Notes: generated from the letters alone by a model not told the origin. Positions 8,278-16,822 are shown, counted from the first letter of the stretch. The stretch: DNA of 64,000 nucleotides from Leminorella richardii (GCF_900478135.1 NZ_LS483470.1:1670501-1734500); one strand, 5' to 3'. Made by a program: numbers and translations.

Positions 8278-9158
8278 CGCTATTAATTCTCTCTGCGGTG
8301 CTGGCGCTGATGGCTAGCCTGTTTGCCTTTGTCTGGCCGCTTTATCGTCAGCGGGGAAAGGCTGAAAAAACGTCAGGACGAGACGACCTGAATAAGCGCT
8401 ACTACCAGCAGCGGCTGGACGAGCTGGCTCGCGAAGAAGGGCAAGGGCTGGTGACGGAATCTGCGCCGATGGTGCAGGAGCTGCAGTACAACCTTTTAGA
8501 CGACGTTCCTAACAGCAAAGCGAAAGCTGAATCCAAGCCGCTTTCATCATCAGGGCGGATGATGCTGGTTGCTTCGGGTACGCTTATTTTGCTGGCGGTT
8601 TCTGTCGGCGTGTACGGATTAAACGGCAGTTATGAGAAAGTGGACGACTGGCAGCGGGGCATCAGCCAGACCGATGCTCTGCGCCAAAAGCTCAACGAGT
8701 CTGGGGTTGAAAGCCTAGATCAGCAGCAGATAGCCATTCTGGCCGTTGGGTTGCGTAGTCAGCTGGTTAATAACCCTGAGCGAATCGACGACTGGGTCAT
8801 GCTGGGGCGGCTAGGACTATATATGCGAGATATGACCACCGGCATTGGGGCGTTTGCTGAGGCCAGCCGCAGGGCGCCGGAGAATATGGACATTCAGTTG
8901 GGATATGCTGAGCTGCTGGTGCGTTCCGAGGAGCGTAACGATAACATCCGCGCCAGCGAAGTGCTGGTAGGCGTGCTCAATCGGGAAAGCGATAACATTC
9001 AGGCGCTCAGTCTGTTCGGCTACAACGCCTATGAGCTACAGGACTATGCTCAGGCTATCCGCGCCTGGAAGCGCCTGCTGTACCTGCTACCGCCAAACGA
9101 CAAGCGCGTGAGTGCGTTAGAAGAAAGCATTCGACTGGCGGAGTCGGGAGGAAAGTAG
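8274..9158 (+). CDS. CcmI/NrfG-like TPR heme-lyase partner
   Basis: 294 residues. It has an N-terminal membrane anchor (residues 1-22), a Glu/Arg-rich stretch with RYYQQRLDELAREEGQG, a second membrane helix near residues 95-115, then a periplasmic TPR region (WVMLGRLGLYMRDMTTGIGAFAEASRRAPEN and a second repeat near the C-terminus). CcmI/NrfG proteins bind apocytochrome C-termini and present them to the CcmF lyase. No CcmH/NrfF gene with an RCxxC thioredoxin-like motif accompanies it, so the housekeeping CcmH or another protein must supply that step. A terminator follows. Confidence 0.85.
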   Translation: MTLLILSAVLALMASLFAFVWPLYRQRGKAEKTSGRDDLNKRYYQQRLDELAREEGQGLVTESAPMVQELQYNLLDDVPNSKAKAESKPLSSSGRMMLVASGTLILLAVSVGVYGLNGSYEKVDDWQRGISQTDALRQKLNESGVESLDQQQIAILAVGLRSQLVNNPERIDDWVMLGRLGLYMRDMTTGIGAFAEASRRAPENMDIQLGYAELLVRSEERNDNIRASEVLVGVLNRESDNIQALSLFGYNAYELQDYAQAIRAWKRLLYLLPPNDKRVSALEESIRLAESGGK

Positions 9159-9187
9159 TTTACCGAACGATGAGGTAGCGCGTTATC

Positions 9188-9220
9188 AAAGGCCGTTCAC
9201 GAGAAGTGGGCGGCCTTTTT
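9188..9220 (+). terminator. Terminator after the heme-lyase operon
   Basis: AAAGGCCG and CGGCCTTT arms flank a 15-base loop and are followed by a T-run. Confidence 0.8.
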
Positions 9221-9424
9221 GCTAGGCGTCGTAAGAAAGCGGGGCTGAGAGGAAAACATCTGTTGGTGCTAAGTGAGCGGGGGAGTTATGGGGGAGAAGA
9301 TAAAGCTGCTCTAGAAGGCAGAAGAAACTCGCGTAACGATGTGCGATCAAAACGACACGAGGCAGTATGTCGAACACTGATGGGATTGAGCTGAGATAGA
9401 AAATACAAAGCGTATATTAGGCGT
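9221..9424. other. Short intergenic stretch without a gene
   Basis: Together with the flanking terminators, this makes about 320 bp between convergent transcripts. A 62-codon open frame here is rich in Arg/Lys/Gly and shows no domain or ribosome binding site, so I do not call it. Confidence 0.6.
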
Positions 9425-9446
9425 TAAAAAGGGCGCTGATGCGCCC
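9425..9446 (-). terminator. Terminator of the mccA-rhodanese transcript
   Basis: On the minus strand GGGCGC-ATCA-GCGCCC is followed by TTTTTAACG. Confidence 0.85.
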
Positions 9447-9477
9447 GTTGAACGATCCCATAGGGAAGAGGAGGGGA

Positions 9478-9945
9478 TTAACTTTTCCCCGGCGTAAAGT
9501 CCTTTTCCTCTATTTTTCCACGCTCTAAATCTTTGCCCGACTCCATCCAGCCAAAAATGCCGTCCGGCATGGTGTATACGTGGGCATATCCCAGTTTTTT
9601 GGCCTCTCTGGCAGCGTCGGTGCTAGCGGTACAAAGCTTATTCATGCAGTAGAAAATAAGCGCTGCGCCCTTGTCCTTTGGCAGCAGGGCTTGCCAGTTT
9701 TCTTGATTGAGATGAGTGGCGCCGGGAATGTGCCCCTGGTTCCAGATTTCATCAGGATTAACGTCAAAAAAGTGGACGTTTTTCTGCCCGTGCATCTCTT
9801 CAGCCTGATTTAGCGTGATATGCATCGGCGTATATTCATCAATAACGCGCTCGGGAGCCTCCATGCCGCCGGCATAAGAGAACGGAGAAAGGGCTAGAGC
9901 CCCTAGAAGCGTCAGTGCGGGAATACATGTGCGTCGAATTAACAT
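9478..9945 (-). CDS. Periplasmic single-domain rhodanese
   Basis: 155 residues with a cleavable signal peptide (RRTCIPALTLLGALALSPFSYA, cut near residue 25). A rhodanese fold follows: FFDVNPDEIW..GHIPGATHLN, then the active loop around C100 (YCMNKLCTAS) and a closing MPDGIFGWMESG. Rhodaneses carry sulfane sulfur on the loop cysteine. The gene lies 77 bp downstream of mccA on the same strand, so handling of sulfite- or thiosulfate-derived sulfur in the periplasm is plausible. The loop holds a second cysteine, C105, which is unusual and could form a disulfide with C100. Confidence 0.85.
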   Translation of the reverse strand: MLIRRTCIPALTLLGALALSPFSYAGGMEAPERVIDEYTPMHITLNQAEEMHGQKNVHFFDVNPDEIWNQGHIPGATHLNQENWQALLPKDKGAALIFYCMNKLCTASTDAAREAKKLGYAHVYTMPDGIFGWMESGKDLERGKIEEKDFTPGKS

Positions 9946-9969
9946 AGAACGTCCTTACCGGTTGAATAT

Positions 9970-9991
9970 GACGGCGCCCCGAAGGGCGCCG
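9970..9991. other. Intercistronic hairpin between mccA and the rhodanese gene
   Basis: ACGGCGCCC-CGAA-GGGCGCCGT forms a nine-pair stem with a tetraloop but has no T-run. It may protect the mccA mRNA 3' end or weaken readthrough into the rhodanese gene. Confidence 0.6.
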
Positions 9992-10022
9992 TTGGTGTCG
10001 CTCACTGAGCAACGGTGCTGAA

Positions 10023-12029
10023 TCAGATTTTGCCTTTATTCTTACGCGCTTCACCACTCAGGATGGCCTGCGCTTGTTGGATATAGGCTTGACCTTCTTC
10101 AATCCGGCTCTTGGTAAAGTGCGGGCCGTGAACGCCCCATGAACCGTCTTTCTTAACCGCATCGGCGATTTCTCTAGCCTGCTTGGCAAGCAGCTGTACC
10201 TGAACTTTTTCGTCCAGACTCAGGCCGCTCTTAGGCAGTTTTTTGTCGATGAGCTTCAGGCCGTTTTCGATTTCGGCATAGCCCGTTTTAACCGGAGTTT
10301 GCCACTCAACGACTTTGCCGTAGATGGTTTCCTGGTCCTTAAACTGCAGTCTTTCAGACAGGACAGTTTGAACTGGGCTGTGGCAGCCGCCGCCTTCTGC
10401 AACGTCAATGTCGCTGAAGCTGGTGCGTCCGCAGGACCACATCAGGTCAACATAGCCTTTTCCGTCCTGCTTGGCGATACTCCAGCCTTTGACGCTAGAG
10501 TCACGCGGTTTACCTTCAGGCGGGTTAAGGGTTTTTGCCTTCTCGTCAACTTTGATTTTCCAGATATGAGATTTACGGACGTTGTCGAAACCGGCCATAT
10601 CAGGGAACTGGATTGCCGCAAAGTTTTCACAGCTGCCCATGTTAGGCATGTGGCAGGCAGTACAGTTGTTCTTGCTGTGAGTATCCCCTTGAGCCATAAA
10701 CTCTTTTTGCTGTTGGTGGCAGTCCGTACACTGCTTTTTCAAGTTAGTGCGGGTAAAGCCAGACTTCCAGTCATTAGAGGTGACTTCATGCGGATCGTGA
10801 CAGGTAGAACAGCGCATCCCTTTTTCATAGTGGGACGTGTTGAACATCTGTGAACCTTCAGTACCGCAAGACGGACAGGCTGATTTGAAGTACGAGTTGA
10901 AGGGGTTCTTCGGATTGGCTTCAGCCTCTTTCGGATCGTAGGCAAAGCGCTGGTGGCAGCGTTCACAGTTAGACGGCATACCTGCACCGCGTGCACCGTA
11001 CAGGTGAGCACCTGCACCGTGACACTCTTCACAGGCGATACCTTTACTGATGGTATGCTTTCTCAGCTCTTCTGGCTTGCCCAGCGCGGCGAAGAATTCA
11101 TTCGAGTTCTTAAAGTCGAACTTGAACGTGTGACAAACTTCGCAGTAGGAGCTGGCGGGCTGGAACAGGAAGTTTTTCCTGTCTGACGCGCCGTAGGAAG
11201 TCATACCCCACACTTCAGAACCGCGAATGCCAAACTCGTCTGCCTTGGTCGGGAAACCAGGAACGTAGCTGGCGATCCTTTTCACCATATCCGGTGTTAA
11301 AGATTCTGCCCAACCGCGTGAGAACTGGTTACCGCCCGCGACCAGCGTACCAGTACCGTCTTTTAACAGACCGTCCTTAACGTGATATGTACCGCGGACC
11401 AGGAAGCTATCGACAAAGCCGTACTTGGTGCGCGGCGTACCGATAATGGCGTAGATGGCATCGTGTGTGATGCCCTGAGGCAGAATGGAGGCTTTACCGC
11501 CATACATACCTTTGTGGAAATCCTTGTCTGGAACTTCATCCATTTCGCTAGGGAAGCGAATGGTTTTAGCGTGGCGTGAACGCTCCCATCTTTCATACTG
11601 GGCTGGGTGACATTCACCGCACTTGGCCGGACCGACGAACTTGTTGGGCAGGTCCAGGAAGGATTCTGCACCCAGACGGTAGGTCATGGCGGTAGGACGT
11701 CCGTGCTTCTCTGCGTAGGCTTTACCGCCGCCGAATTCCACAAACTCCTCACCGCGGTCGCTCAGCTGGGGTTCACCCACTATGCGCCCTGCGGCCTGGT
11801 ATTTGAAGACGGGATGGTTTTTAAGCAGATAATCCCAGTAGTCCTTTTCTTGAACCACATATCCTTCCAGCGTGCGGGGAGGATAGGGTTCAACTGGCGG
11901 TGTCGTCGCCTGCGATGCCCCTGCGGTAGCGGCGGGCGCGGTAGGTTGCGCTTGAGCTACAGTAGGGGGCAACAGTACTCCTAGTGAGAGTAACAGCGCA
12001 CAGGAAAGCGATCGTCGACGTATGCTCAT
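10023..12029 (-). CDS. mccA: Octaheme cytochrome c sulfite reductase MccA
   Basis: 668 residues with a Sec signal peptide (SLSCALLLSLGVLLPPTVAQA). Seven CXXCH heme sites are visible: CGECH at C137, then CEVCH, CEECH, CERCH, CSTCH, CTDCH and CTACH. An eighth site has C533 and C549-H550 with exactly fifteen residues between the cysteines. This CX15CH motif is the signature of MccA/SirA, the copper-containing sulfite reductase of Wolinella and Shewanella, which reduces sulfite to sulfide with six electrons in the periplasm. Extra cysteines C385, C388 and C467 are candidates for the copper site. ATG 12029 is chosen because AAGGGG precedes it and the signal peptide follows at once; an ATG at 12107 would bury it. 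The sibling octaheme families (OTR, HAO) lack the CX15CH site. Confidence 0.92.
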   Translation of the reverse strand: MSIRRRSLSCALLLSLGVLLPPTVAQAQPTAPAATAGASQATTPPVEPYPPRTLEGYVVQEKDYWDYLLKNHPVFKYQAAGRIVGEPQLSDRGEEFVEFGGGKAYAEKHGRPTAMTYRLGAESFLDLPNKFVGPAKCGECHPAQYERWERSRHAKTIRFPSEMDEVPDKDFHKGMYGGKASILPQGITHDAIYAIIGTPRTKYGFVDSFLVRGTYHVKDGLLKDGTGTLVAGGNQFSRGWAESLTPDMVKRIASYVPGFPTKADEFGIRGSEVWGMTSYGASDRKNFLFQPASSYCEVCHTFKFDFKNSNEFFAALGKPEELRKHTISKGIACEECHGAGAHLYGARGAGMPSNCERCHQRFAYDPKEAEANPKNPFNSYFKSACPSCGTEGSQMFNTSHYEKGMRCSTCHDPHEVTSNDWKSGFTRTNLKKQCTDCHQQQKEFMAQGDTHSKNNCTACHMPNMGSCENFAAIQFPDMAGFDNVRKSHIWKIKVDEKAKTLNPPEGKPRDSSVKGWSIAKQDGKGYVDLMWSCGRTSFSDIDVAEGGGCHSPVQTVLSERLQFKDQETIYGKVVEWQTPVKTGYAEIENGLKLIDKKLPKSGLSLDEKVQVQLLAKQAREIADAVKKDGSWGVHGPHFTKSRIEEGQAYIQQAQAILSGEARKNKGKI

Positions 12030-12107
12030 TGTGGGCCCCTTGGTATAAGAATAAATGCATTGCTTCTTGGGTGTGTACACCCTTTGTTGGTTATTTTCAT
12101 GAGCCAA

Positions 12108-12847
12108 CCTCCACCGCGGGCGCGATGGAGGCTGAGAGTGATCCTTGCCTTAAAAATTAATCACAAAGAGGTATCACTGAAGCATAAGATAACCATAACC
12201 AGAGTATGGTTTTTGATTTTAGTCATTAAATTTAAGTAGATAAGCGTTGCAAGGAGCACGGCTATAAAGTGTATGGGGGGTTGGATCCCTATATTTTTTA
12301 ACAATTCATTCATTTTCCGAAAAGTGGAAAAGAACTATTCAATAATCATAAGATCTATTTCGCTATTAAATGCTGATTAATGAAGATGACTGAGATCGTT
12401 TCAGATATTTTTTTATATATCGTTATTGCAGGTATCATCTATTTGTTTTTCTTGTATTCATTATTTTTTCATTTTTATTACATTTTCACATAGTGCTTTT
12501 ATTTATATTTTTGTGATCTGCATCATTATTTATTTTACAGTTCTTTACGATTTAAAGAGGTATTTTTGAATGCTAATTTATCTTGGTGATTAGTTTTTAA
12601 GATTAGCGTTAACAGTAAAGATAATATAAATAATCAAAGATGAGAATGACTATTGTTTTTATTTTTCTATATGGATAATTATTCGGTAAGGCAAATCAAT
12701 AAACATAATAAGAAAGAGATTCTGGAGGACTTTTTTGATAAATGCCTAGCTAATATATTGTCGTTCATACCGACTCGACTATTTATGCCGACTATTCACC
12801 TGTGCTGTTTAGCGTTACCATAGCGGCCTGATTGATGAATAACGAGA
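12108..12847. promoter_or_regulatory. Long AT-rich region upstream of mccA
   Basis: About 740 bp without a supported gene, strikingly AT-rich against its neighbours. It should hold the mccA promoter (minus strand) and the yajD promoter (plus strand). A partial FNR-like match (TTGAT-N4-GTCAT) occurs at 12213-12226 and a CRP-like half site at 12512-12527. AT-richness of this kind often attracts H-NS. Confidence 0.5.
12512..12527. promoter_or_regulatory. Possible CRP site
   Basis: TGTGA-TCTGCA-TCATT has one perfect half of the CRP consensus TGTGA-N6-TCACA and a partial second half. It lies about 480 bp from mccA, so its target is uncertain. Confidence 0.3.
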
Positions 12848-12856
12848 GTGATGTTT

Positions 12857-13198
12857 ATGGCCTACATTCCTAAAAACTATACAAAGCTGGAAAGCGGCTA
12901 CCGTGAAAAAGCGCTGAAGCTTTTTCCCTGGGTGTGCGGGCGCTGCGCTCGCGAGTTTACTTATTCGAATCTGCGTGAGTTAACGGTTCACCACATCGAC
13001 CACGACCATTCGAATAACCCAGAGGACGGGAGTAACTGGGAAATGCTTTGTCTGTTTTGTCACGATCATGAACACTCGAAGTATACCGAAGCCGATCAAT
13101 TCGGTTCGACGGTGATCGCTGGTGAAGACGCACAAAAGGATGTTGGTGCGGCAACCTATAGCCCGTTCGCCAACCTGAAAGACTTAATGAAAAAGTAG
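12857..13198 (+). CDS. yajD: YajD-like HNH nuclease
   Basis: 113 residues closely matching E. coli YajD along the whole length: an IPKNY..LESGYREKAL opening, CGRC, LTVHHIDHDH, LLCLFCHDHEHSKYT and an IAGEDAQKDVG tail. The paired CxxC groups and HHIDHDH form a zinc-stabilised HNH fold. The biological target is not known. In-frame GTG 12848 and ATG 12851 are possible, but ATG 12857 has a purine-rich GAGAG at a good distance and matches the E. coli N-terminus. Confidence 0.9.
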   Translation: MAYIPKNYTKLESGYREKALKLFPWVCGRCAREFTYSNLRELTVHHIDHDHSNNPEDGSNWEMLCLFCHDHEHSKYTEADQFGSTVIAGEDAQKDVGAATYSPFANLKDLMKK

Positions 13199-13204
13199 CT
13201 GACT

Positions 13205-13239
13205 GCGCTCGCGCCCCTTCGGCGCAGCGCGTTAGTTTT
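13205..13239 (+). terminator. Terminator after yajD
   Basis: GCGCT-C-GCGCC and GGCGC-AGCGC arms pair around CCTTC with one bulge, followed by GTTAGTTTT. It overlaps the stop codon of the convergent gene. Confidence 0.55.
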
Positions 13240-13735
13240 GACTGCCAGACTCTCGCTCCAGCCTTTCATACACCTCAGTAAACGCGGCGGCGTTTTTCAT
13301 CATGCTCTTTTGAAGAGTATGTTTGCTGTGTGACGTGGTTATCGCAATGGCCTCATTGAACTGCGCGTTAACGCACTCGACGCTGAGGATATCGTGATAG
13401 GGAATAACAATAGCTTTAGGAAAGACGTGGCCTTTGGGATAGCTAATAGCCGTATCGCTAAAGGTAATAGCGCAGCGAGAGGAAAACAGGCTATTTGCTA
13501 GAGTAATCAGAGACATCACTGTTAATAGTGCGAATACTGCGGTTGTTGCTGCCAACAGTAGTTGAGTTTGCTCTATGGACAGCGTTGAAGAGCGACCAAC
13601 TTCCAGCCAGTTTTCCGTTTCGCCTATTTGCTGATAGGAAAATCCCGTAAACCAGCCAAAAAACAGGATCCCCAGTAGAATGACGCCGCGCTTTAATCGA
13701 TAGGGGTACTTTATCTCACTCACAATGCCACTCAC
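13232..13735 (-). CDS. Two-helix membrane protein of unknown function
   Basis: About 167 residues. Two membrane helices (near residues 16-36 and 58-80) are followed by a soluble C-terminal domain with alternating beta strands (CAITFSDTAISYP, IVIPYHDILSVEC) and a final helix. The layout is like bacterial PH-domain membrane proteins, but I recognise no named family. The GTG at 13735 is preferred because GGGAGAGG stands five bases upstream; ATGs at 13756 and 13762 lack a clear ribosome site. Confidence 0.65.
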   Translation of the reverse strand: MSGIVSEIKYPYRLKRGVILLGILFFGWFTGFSYQQIGETENWLEVGRSSTLSIEQTQLLLAATTAVFALLTVMSLITLANSLFSSRCAITFSDTAISYPKGHVFPKAIVIPYHDILSVECVNAQFNEAIAITTSHSKHTLQKSMMKNAAAFTEVYERLERESGSQN

Positions 13736-13846
13736 GGTTTCCTCTCCCTTTGTCATAAACATGTGTTAATTGTCTATGTTAGCAAAAGGGAGAGGTTAAA
13801 GCGCAGACAGTACCGACTTTTTCAGTGTTCTAGTAAAACAGGACAG

Positions 13847-14989
13847 CTACCAGCCGGTAATGCGCGTCCAGACTTCTCGCGTTCCTTCTTGTTCATCTAT
13901 TGCCTGATACTGTAGGTGCATTGCCGTTGTTGCACAGGCGTGATTGGGGAGAATGCGTAGGCGGCTGCCGATGGGGAAATCCGCCAGTAAATAGGGGCTG
14001 TCAGCGGGCAAAACGACCACACCGTGTTCCTGATTGGCAGAGCTAACCTTAACGCCAGCCAAAACAGTACCCGACATATCGCACACTTGGCCGTACAGGT
14101 AGTCGCATTTTTGTGAGGCGGTTCCCCGATCGCGAGACAGCGCCATCCAGCCTGCATCAATAAACAGTGTATTGCGCTGTGCGTTGTGGCCAATAACCGT
14201 GGCAACAATGGAAACGGCAATATCGTCCATATTGCAGACGCCAACGTTGTGCATAAAAAGGTCGAAGAGTGAAAAAACGCCAGCCCTGACTTCAGAGATC
14301 CCCGTTAAGTCCTCGGCAAAGTGGGCGGTTGGCGTAGAGCCCACGCTGAGGACTGGGCAGTCGATGCCTTCACGCTGCAGCAGAGCAGCGGTTTTTCTCA
14401 GCGCGTCACATTCCTGACGCGCCGCTGCGCGAATGCACTCATCAGTCGTACAGGAGTAGGACTCTCCCGCATGGGTTAAAAGCCCTTGGAACCGCGCGCC
14501 GGGGTCTGATAGGCGGCGAGCGATATTTATAACCTGCGGGGACGACTCAGGAAGACCGCCTCGGTGACCGTCACAGTCGATTTCAATAAACGCGCTAAAC
14601 GTTACACCGTGAGCGAGGCCATAGTCAGCAACGGCATCGGCCTGTTCCAGACTGTCGAGCAGAATGTGAAGATTGATTCCGCGGCGCAGCAGCTCCGCGA
14701 CTCTTGCCAGTTTGTTCGTGGAAATGCCTACGGCGTACAGCAGGTTGTCGTAGCCTGCGTTGGCCAGCGCCTCTGCTTCTGCCAGCGTAGAAACTGTCGC
14801 CGGAGCGCTGAGCTCTGGCAGAATAAGCGCAGTAGCTTCGATAGACCGCACGGTTTTTAAGTGGGGGCGTAACACCGCACCAAGATTTTCGATGCGGGAC
14901 TGTAGGCGATGAACGTTTGTCCGCAGTTTGTTTTTATCAATCAGTAAAAAAGGCGTCTGGAGCCCGTCGGTGAGCTGGTCTGCGTTCAT
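13847..14989 (-). CDS. D-serine dehydratase / D-threonine aldolase family PLP enzyme
   Basis: 380 residues with an alanine-racemase-type (fold III) barrel followed by a beta domain. The PLP lysine is in RPHLKT near residue 45, and the C-terminal metal pair is H350 and C352 (NHACATT). In this family a His-x-Cys zinc pair is typical of DSD1-type D-serine dehydratases, whereas D-threonine aldolases usually show His-x-Asp. The likely reaction is therefore deamination of D-serine or a similar D-3-hydroxy amino acid. A LysR gene is divergently placed 93 bp away and probably regulates it. Substrate choice from one residue is an inference. Confidence 0.8.
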   Translation of the reverse strand: MNADQLTDGLQTPFLLIDKNKLRTNVHRLQSRIENLGAVLRPHLKTVRSIEATALILPELSAPATVSTLAEAEALANAGYDNLLYAVGISTNKLARVAELLRRGINLHILLDSLEQADAVADYGLAHGVTFSAFIEIDCDGHRGGLPESSPQVINIARRLSDPGARFQGLLTHAGESYSCTTDECIRAAARQECDALRKTAALLQREGIDCPVLSVGSTPTAHFAEDLTGISEVRAGVFSLFDLFMHNVGVCNMDDIAVSIVATVIGHNAQRNTLFIDAGWMALSRDRGTASQKCDYLYGQVCDMSGTVLAGVKVSSANQEHGVVVLPADSPYLLADFPIGSRLRILPNHACATTAMHLQYQAIDEQEGTREVWTRITGW

Positions 14990-15082
14990 ATCTTTTCTCC
15001 TCTAAAAAGAGTGTATATTTTTTCACTATTTTCATAAGATGGAAATAAACGATAGGTTAGTTATAGATTAAGGTAAAGCTTA

Positions 15083-15994
15083 ATGATTAGCAGTGACGAT
15101 CTCCGCTTTATGCGAGAGTTAGCCTCTCATTCCAGCCTGGCGAATGCCGCGAGGTATCTCGGCGTGTCGGCTGCGTCGGTAACCCTTAGGGTCAAAGCAT
15201 TGGAAAAGCGCCTAGGCGTTCAACTTATTCAGCGCCCGGCGCGAGGGCTGCGCTTTAGTGAAGAGGGCAGGCTGTTGCTTGAGCGAGCCGATAGCATTTT
15301 GAACGATATGGAGGAGCTACAGTCGCTGTTGGACGATCGCTCTCGCAAAGTGTGCGGTACGCTGCGCGTTCTGGCTCCGCTAGGATTTGGCAATCGCTAC
15401 GTTGCGCCGCTGTTGGCAGAGTTTAGTCGAAAGCACCCGGCGCTTCGCGTTGAACTGACACTTTCTGATGCGCCGGACTGGTCAACGGCTCAGGCTTGGG
15501 ACATCGTTATCTATATTGGCGAGCTGAAAGACTCTTCACTCAGACGGATCCTGTTGGCGAAAAACGCACGCTACCTGTGCGCATCACCGGAATACGTTGG
15601 CCGAATGGGAATGCCGCTGTCGCCGGATGAACTTCATCGTCATCACTGCATTGCGCTGAGGGAAAACAGCGAGGACGTTACGCTGTGGCGCTTTACTGAA
15701 CGGGAGACCGGAAAGACGATGGCTAAGCGCATCCGTCCGCTGATGGCAAGCAACGATGGGCAGGTAGTGAAACAGTGGGGATTAGCGGGGGAAGGTATTA
15801 TCGTTCGCTCTGCGTGGGATGTGGAACACGAGGTAGCTTCAGGAGGGTTAGTCAAGCTGCTAACACAGTACGAGCTGCCCGATGCGGACATTGTGGCGTT
15901 GGTAGCCGGAGAGCGACTGCATAGTTCTCCCAGAGTGGATGGATTTATTACTCTGTTAAAAGAGCGGCTTTCAAAACGCCCGTGGGAAAAATAA
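15083..15994 (+). CDS. LysR-family regulator, likely of the adjacent PLP enzyme
   Basis: 303 residues with an N-terminal winged HTH (LRFMRELASHSSLANAARYLGVSAASVTLRVKALEKRLG) and a substrate-binding domain of GcvA/DsdC-like type. It starts at ATG 15083 after AAGGTAAAGC. Divergent arrangement with a shared 93-bp promoter region is the standard LysR layout, so it probably activates the D-serine dehydratase-like gene in response to a D-amino acid. The effector is inferred. Confidence 0.88.
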   Translation: MISSDDLRFMRELASHSSLANAARYLGVSAASVTLRVKALEKRLGVQLIQRPARGLRFSEEGRLLLERADSILNDMEELQSLLDDRSRKVCGTLRVLAPLGFGNRYVAPLLAEFSRKHPALRVELTLSDAPDWSTAQAWDIVIYIGELKDSSLRRILLAKNARYLCASPEYVGRMGMPLSPDELHRHHCIALRENSEDVTLWRFTERETGKTMAKRIRPLMASNDGQVVKQWGLAGEGIIVRSAWDVEHEVASGGLVKLLTQYELPDADIVALVAGERLHSSPRVDGFITLLKERLSKRPWEK

Positions 15995-16021
15995 AAAAAA
16001 GCCCGCGCGCAAGCGAGGGCT
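15993..16021. terminator. Stem with an A-tract upstream of it
   Basis: AGCCC and GGGCT close an imperfect GC-rich stem (16000-16021). The clear T-run is on the minus-strand side, so it is a better terminator for minus-strand transcription than for the LysR gene. Confidence 0.45.
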
Positions 16022-16393
16022 ATCACCTTGGTATAGCTGTCAATTATTATTATGAACGCAGAGATAGAATTACGCTGCTGAATTTAAAGTGTCATAGGTA
16101 GGGGGTTGGCGACAAATTAATAATAGTGATGAGACGGCGTTTTCATTAAGCAGCGCTTAAGTGCGGTATATAAAAGAAAGAAACTCTGTGTTGTCAGCAT
16201 CATGGTGCGCCTTGAGGGCAATTGCTAGATGAATGTGGCGAAGAGCGAGCAACAGAGAGCGTATATTTTTTTCACTTTTGGTGAGTTTGTGCCCTTTGTT
16301 CACAGAAAAAGTAGTCCATAATGAATAAAGTTAATAGGAAAGTATCTTTTCATATTTGAAATGGGGTCAGATCTCAATAGAGGAGAGTGCACT
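16022..16393. other. Intergenic region upstream of the stress-protein gene
   Basis: About 370 bp with no gene. It should hold the promoter of the universal stress protein gene. AGAGGAGAG just before ATG 16394 is a strong ribosome binding site. I see no clear operator or small RNA. Confidence 0.5.
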
Positions 16394-16822
16394 ATGTACC
16401 GGTCTATTTTAGTCCCTGTGGATATTCTAGAAGAAGAACTTACCAACAACGCAATTAAACACGCGGTTTATTTGGCAAAGCTGACAAATGCTCGCGTTCA
16501 TTTGCTACACGTTTTGCCTATTTCAACCGCCATCATTAACTCCTATGCCCTAGGCTATCTGGAATTTAAGGACAAAGCCTCTGTTAAGGCCGAAGAGGAT
16601 CTTAAAGCGCTAGCTGATGGGTTGGATTTACCTTCAGAATCCGTTTCTTACTCTTTAGCCTTTGGCTCGCCGAGAGATGAAATCGCTATAGTTTGTGGAG
16701 AGATAGGAGCGGATCTTATCGTTATTGGATCGCGTCGACCCAATATCACGACGCATCTTTTAGGCTCCAACGCGTCAGGCATTGTGCGCTATGCAAACAC
16801 TTCGGTGCTGGTTGTCCGATAG
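16394..16822 (+). CDS. Universal stress protein, UspF/UspG type
   Basis: 142 residues with the Rossmann-like Usp fold: YRSILVPVDI at the start, HLLHVLP in strand 2, the C-terminal ATP-loop IGSRRPNITTHLLGSNAS and the final SVLVVR. The G-x2-G-x9-G(S/N) spacing of ATP-binding Usp proteins is kept. The tail sequence is closest in memory to E. coli UspG, but UspF is similar. These cytoplasmic proteins rise under starvation and stress. I use ATG 16394, not the upstream ATG at 16361, because of the strong Shine-Dalgarno site between them and the family N-terminus. Confidence 0.88.
   Translation: MYRSILVPVDILEEELTNNAIKHAVYLAKLTNARVHLLHVLPISTAIINSYALGYLEFKDKASVKAEEDLKALADGLDLPSESVSYSLAFGSPRDEIAIVCGEIGADLIVIGSRRPNITTHLLGSNASGIVRYANTSVLVVR

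Noticed and set aside
9206..9394. 62-codon open frame between the CcmI-like and rhodanese genes
   Set aside because: It begins inside a terminator stem and has random-looking basic composition.
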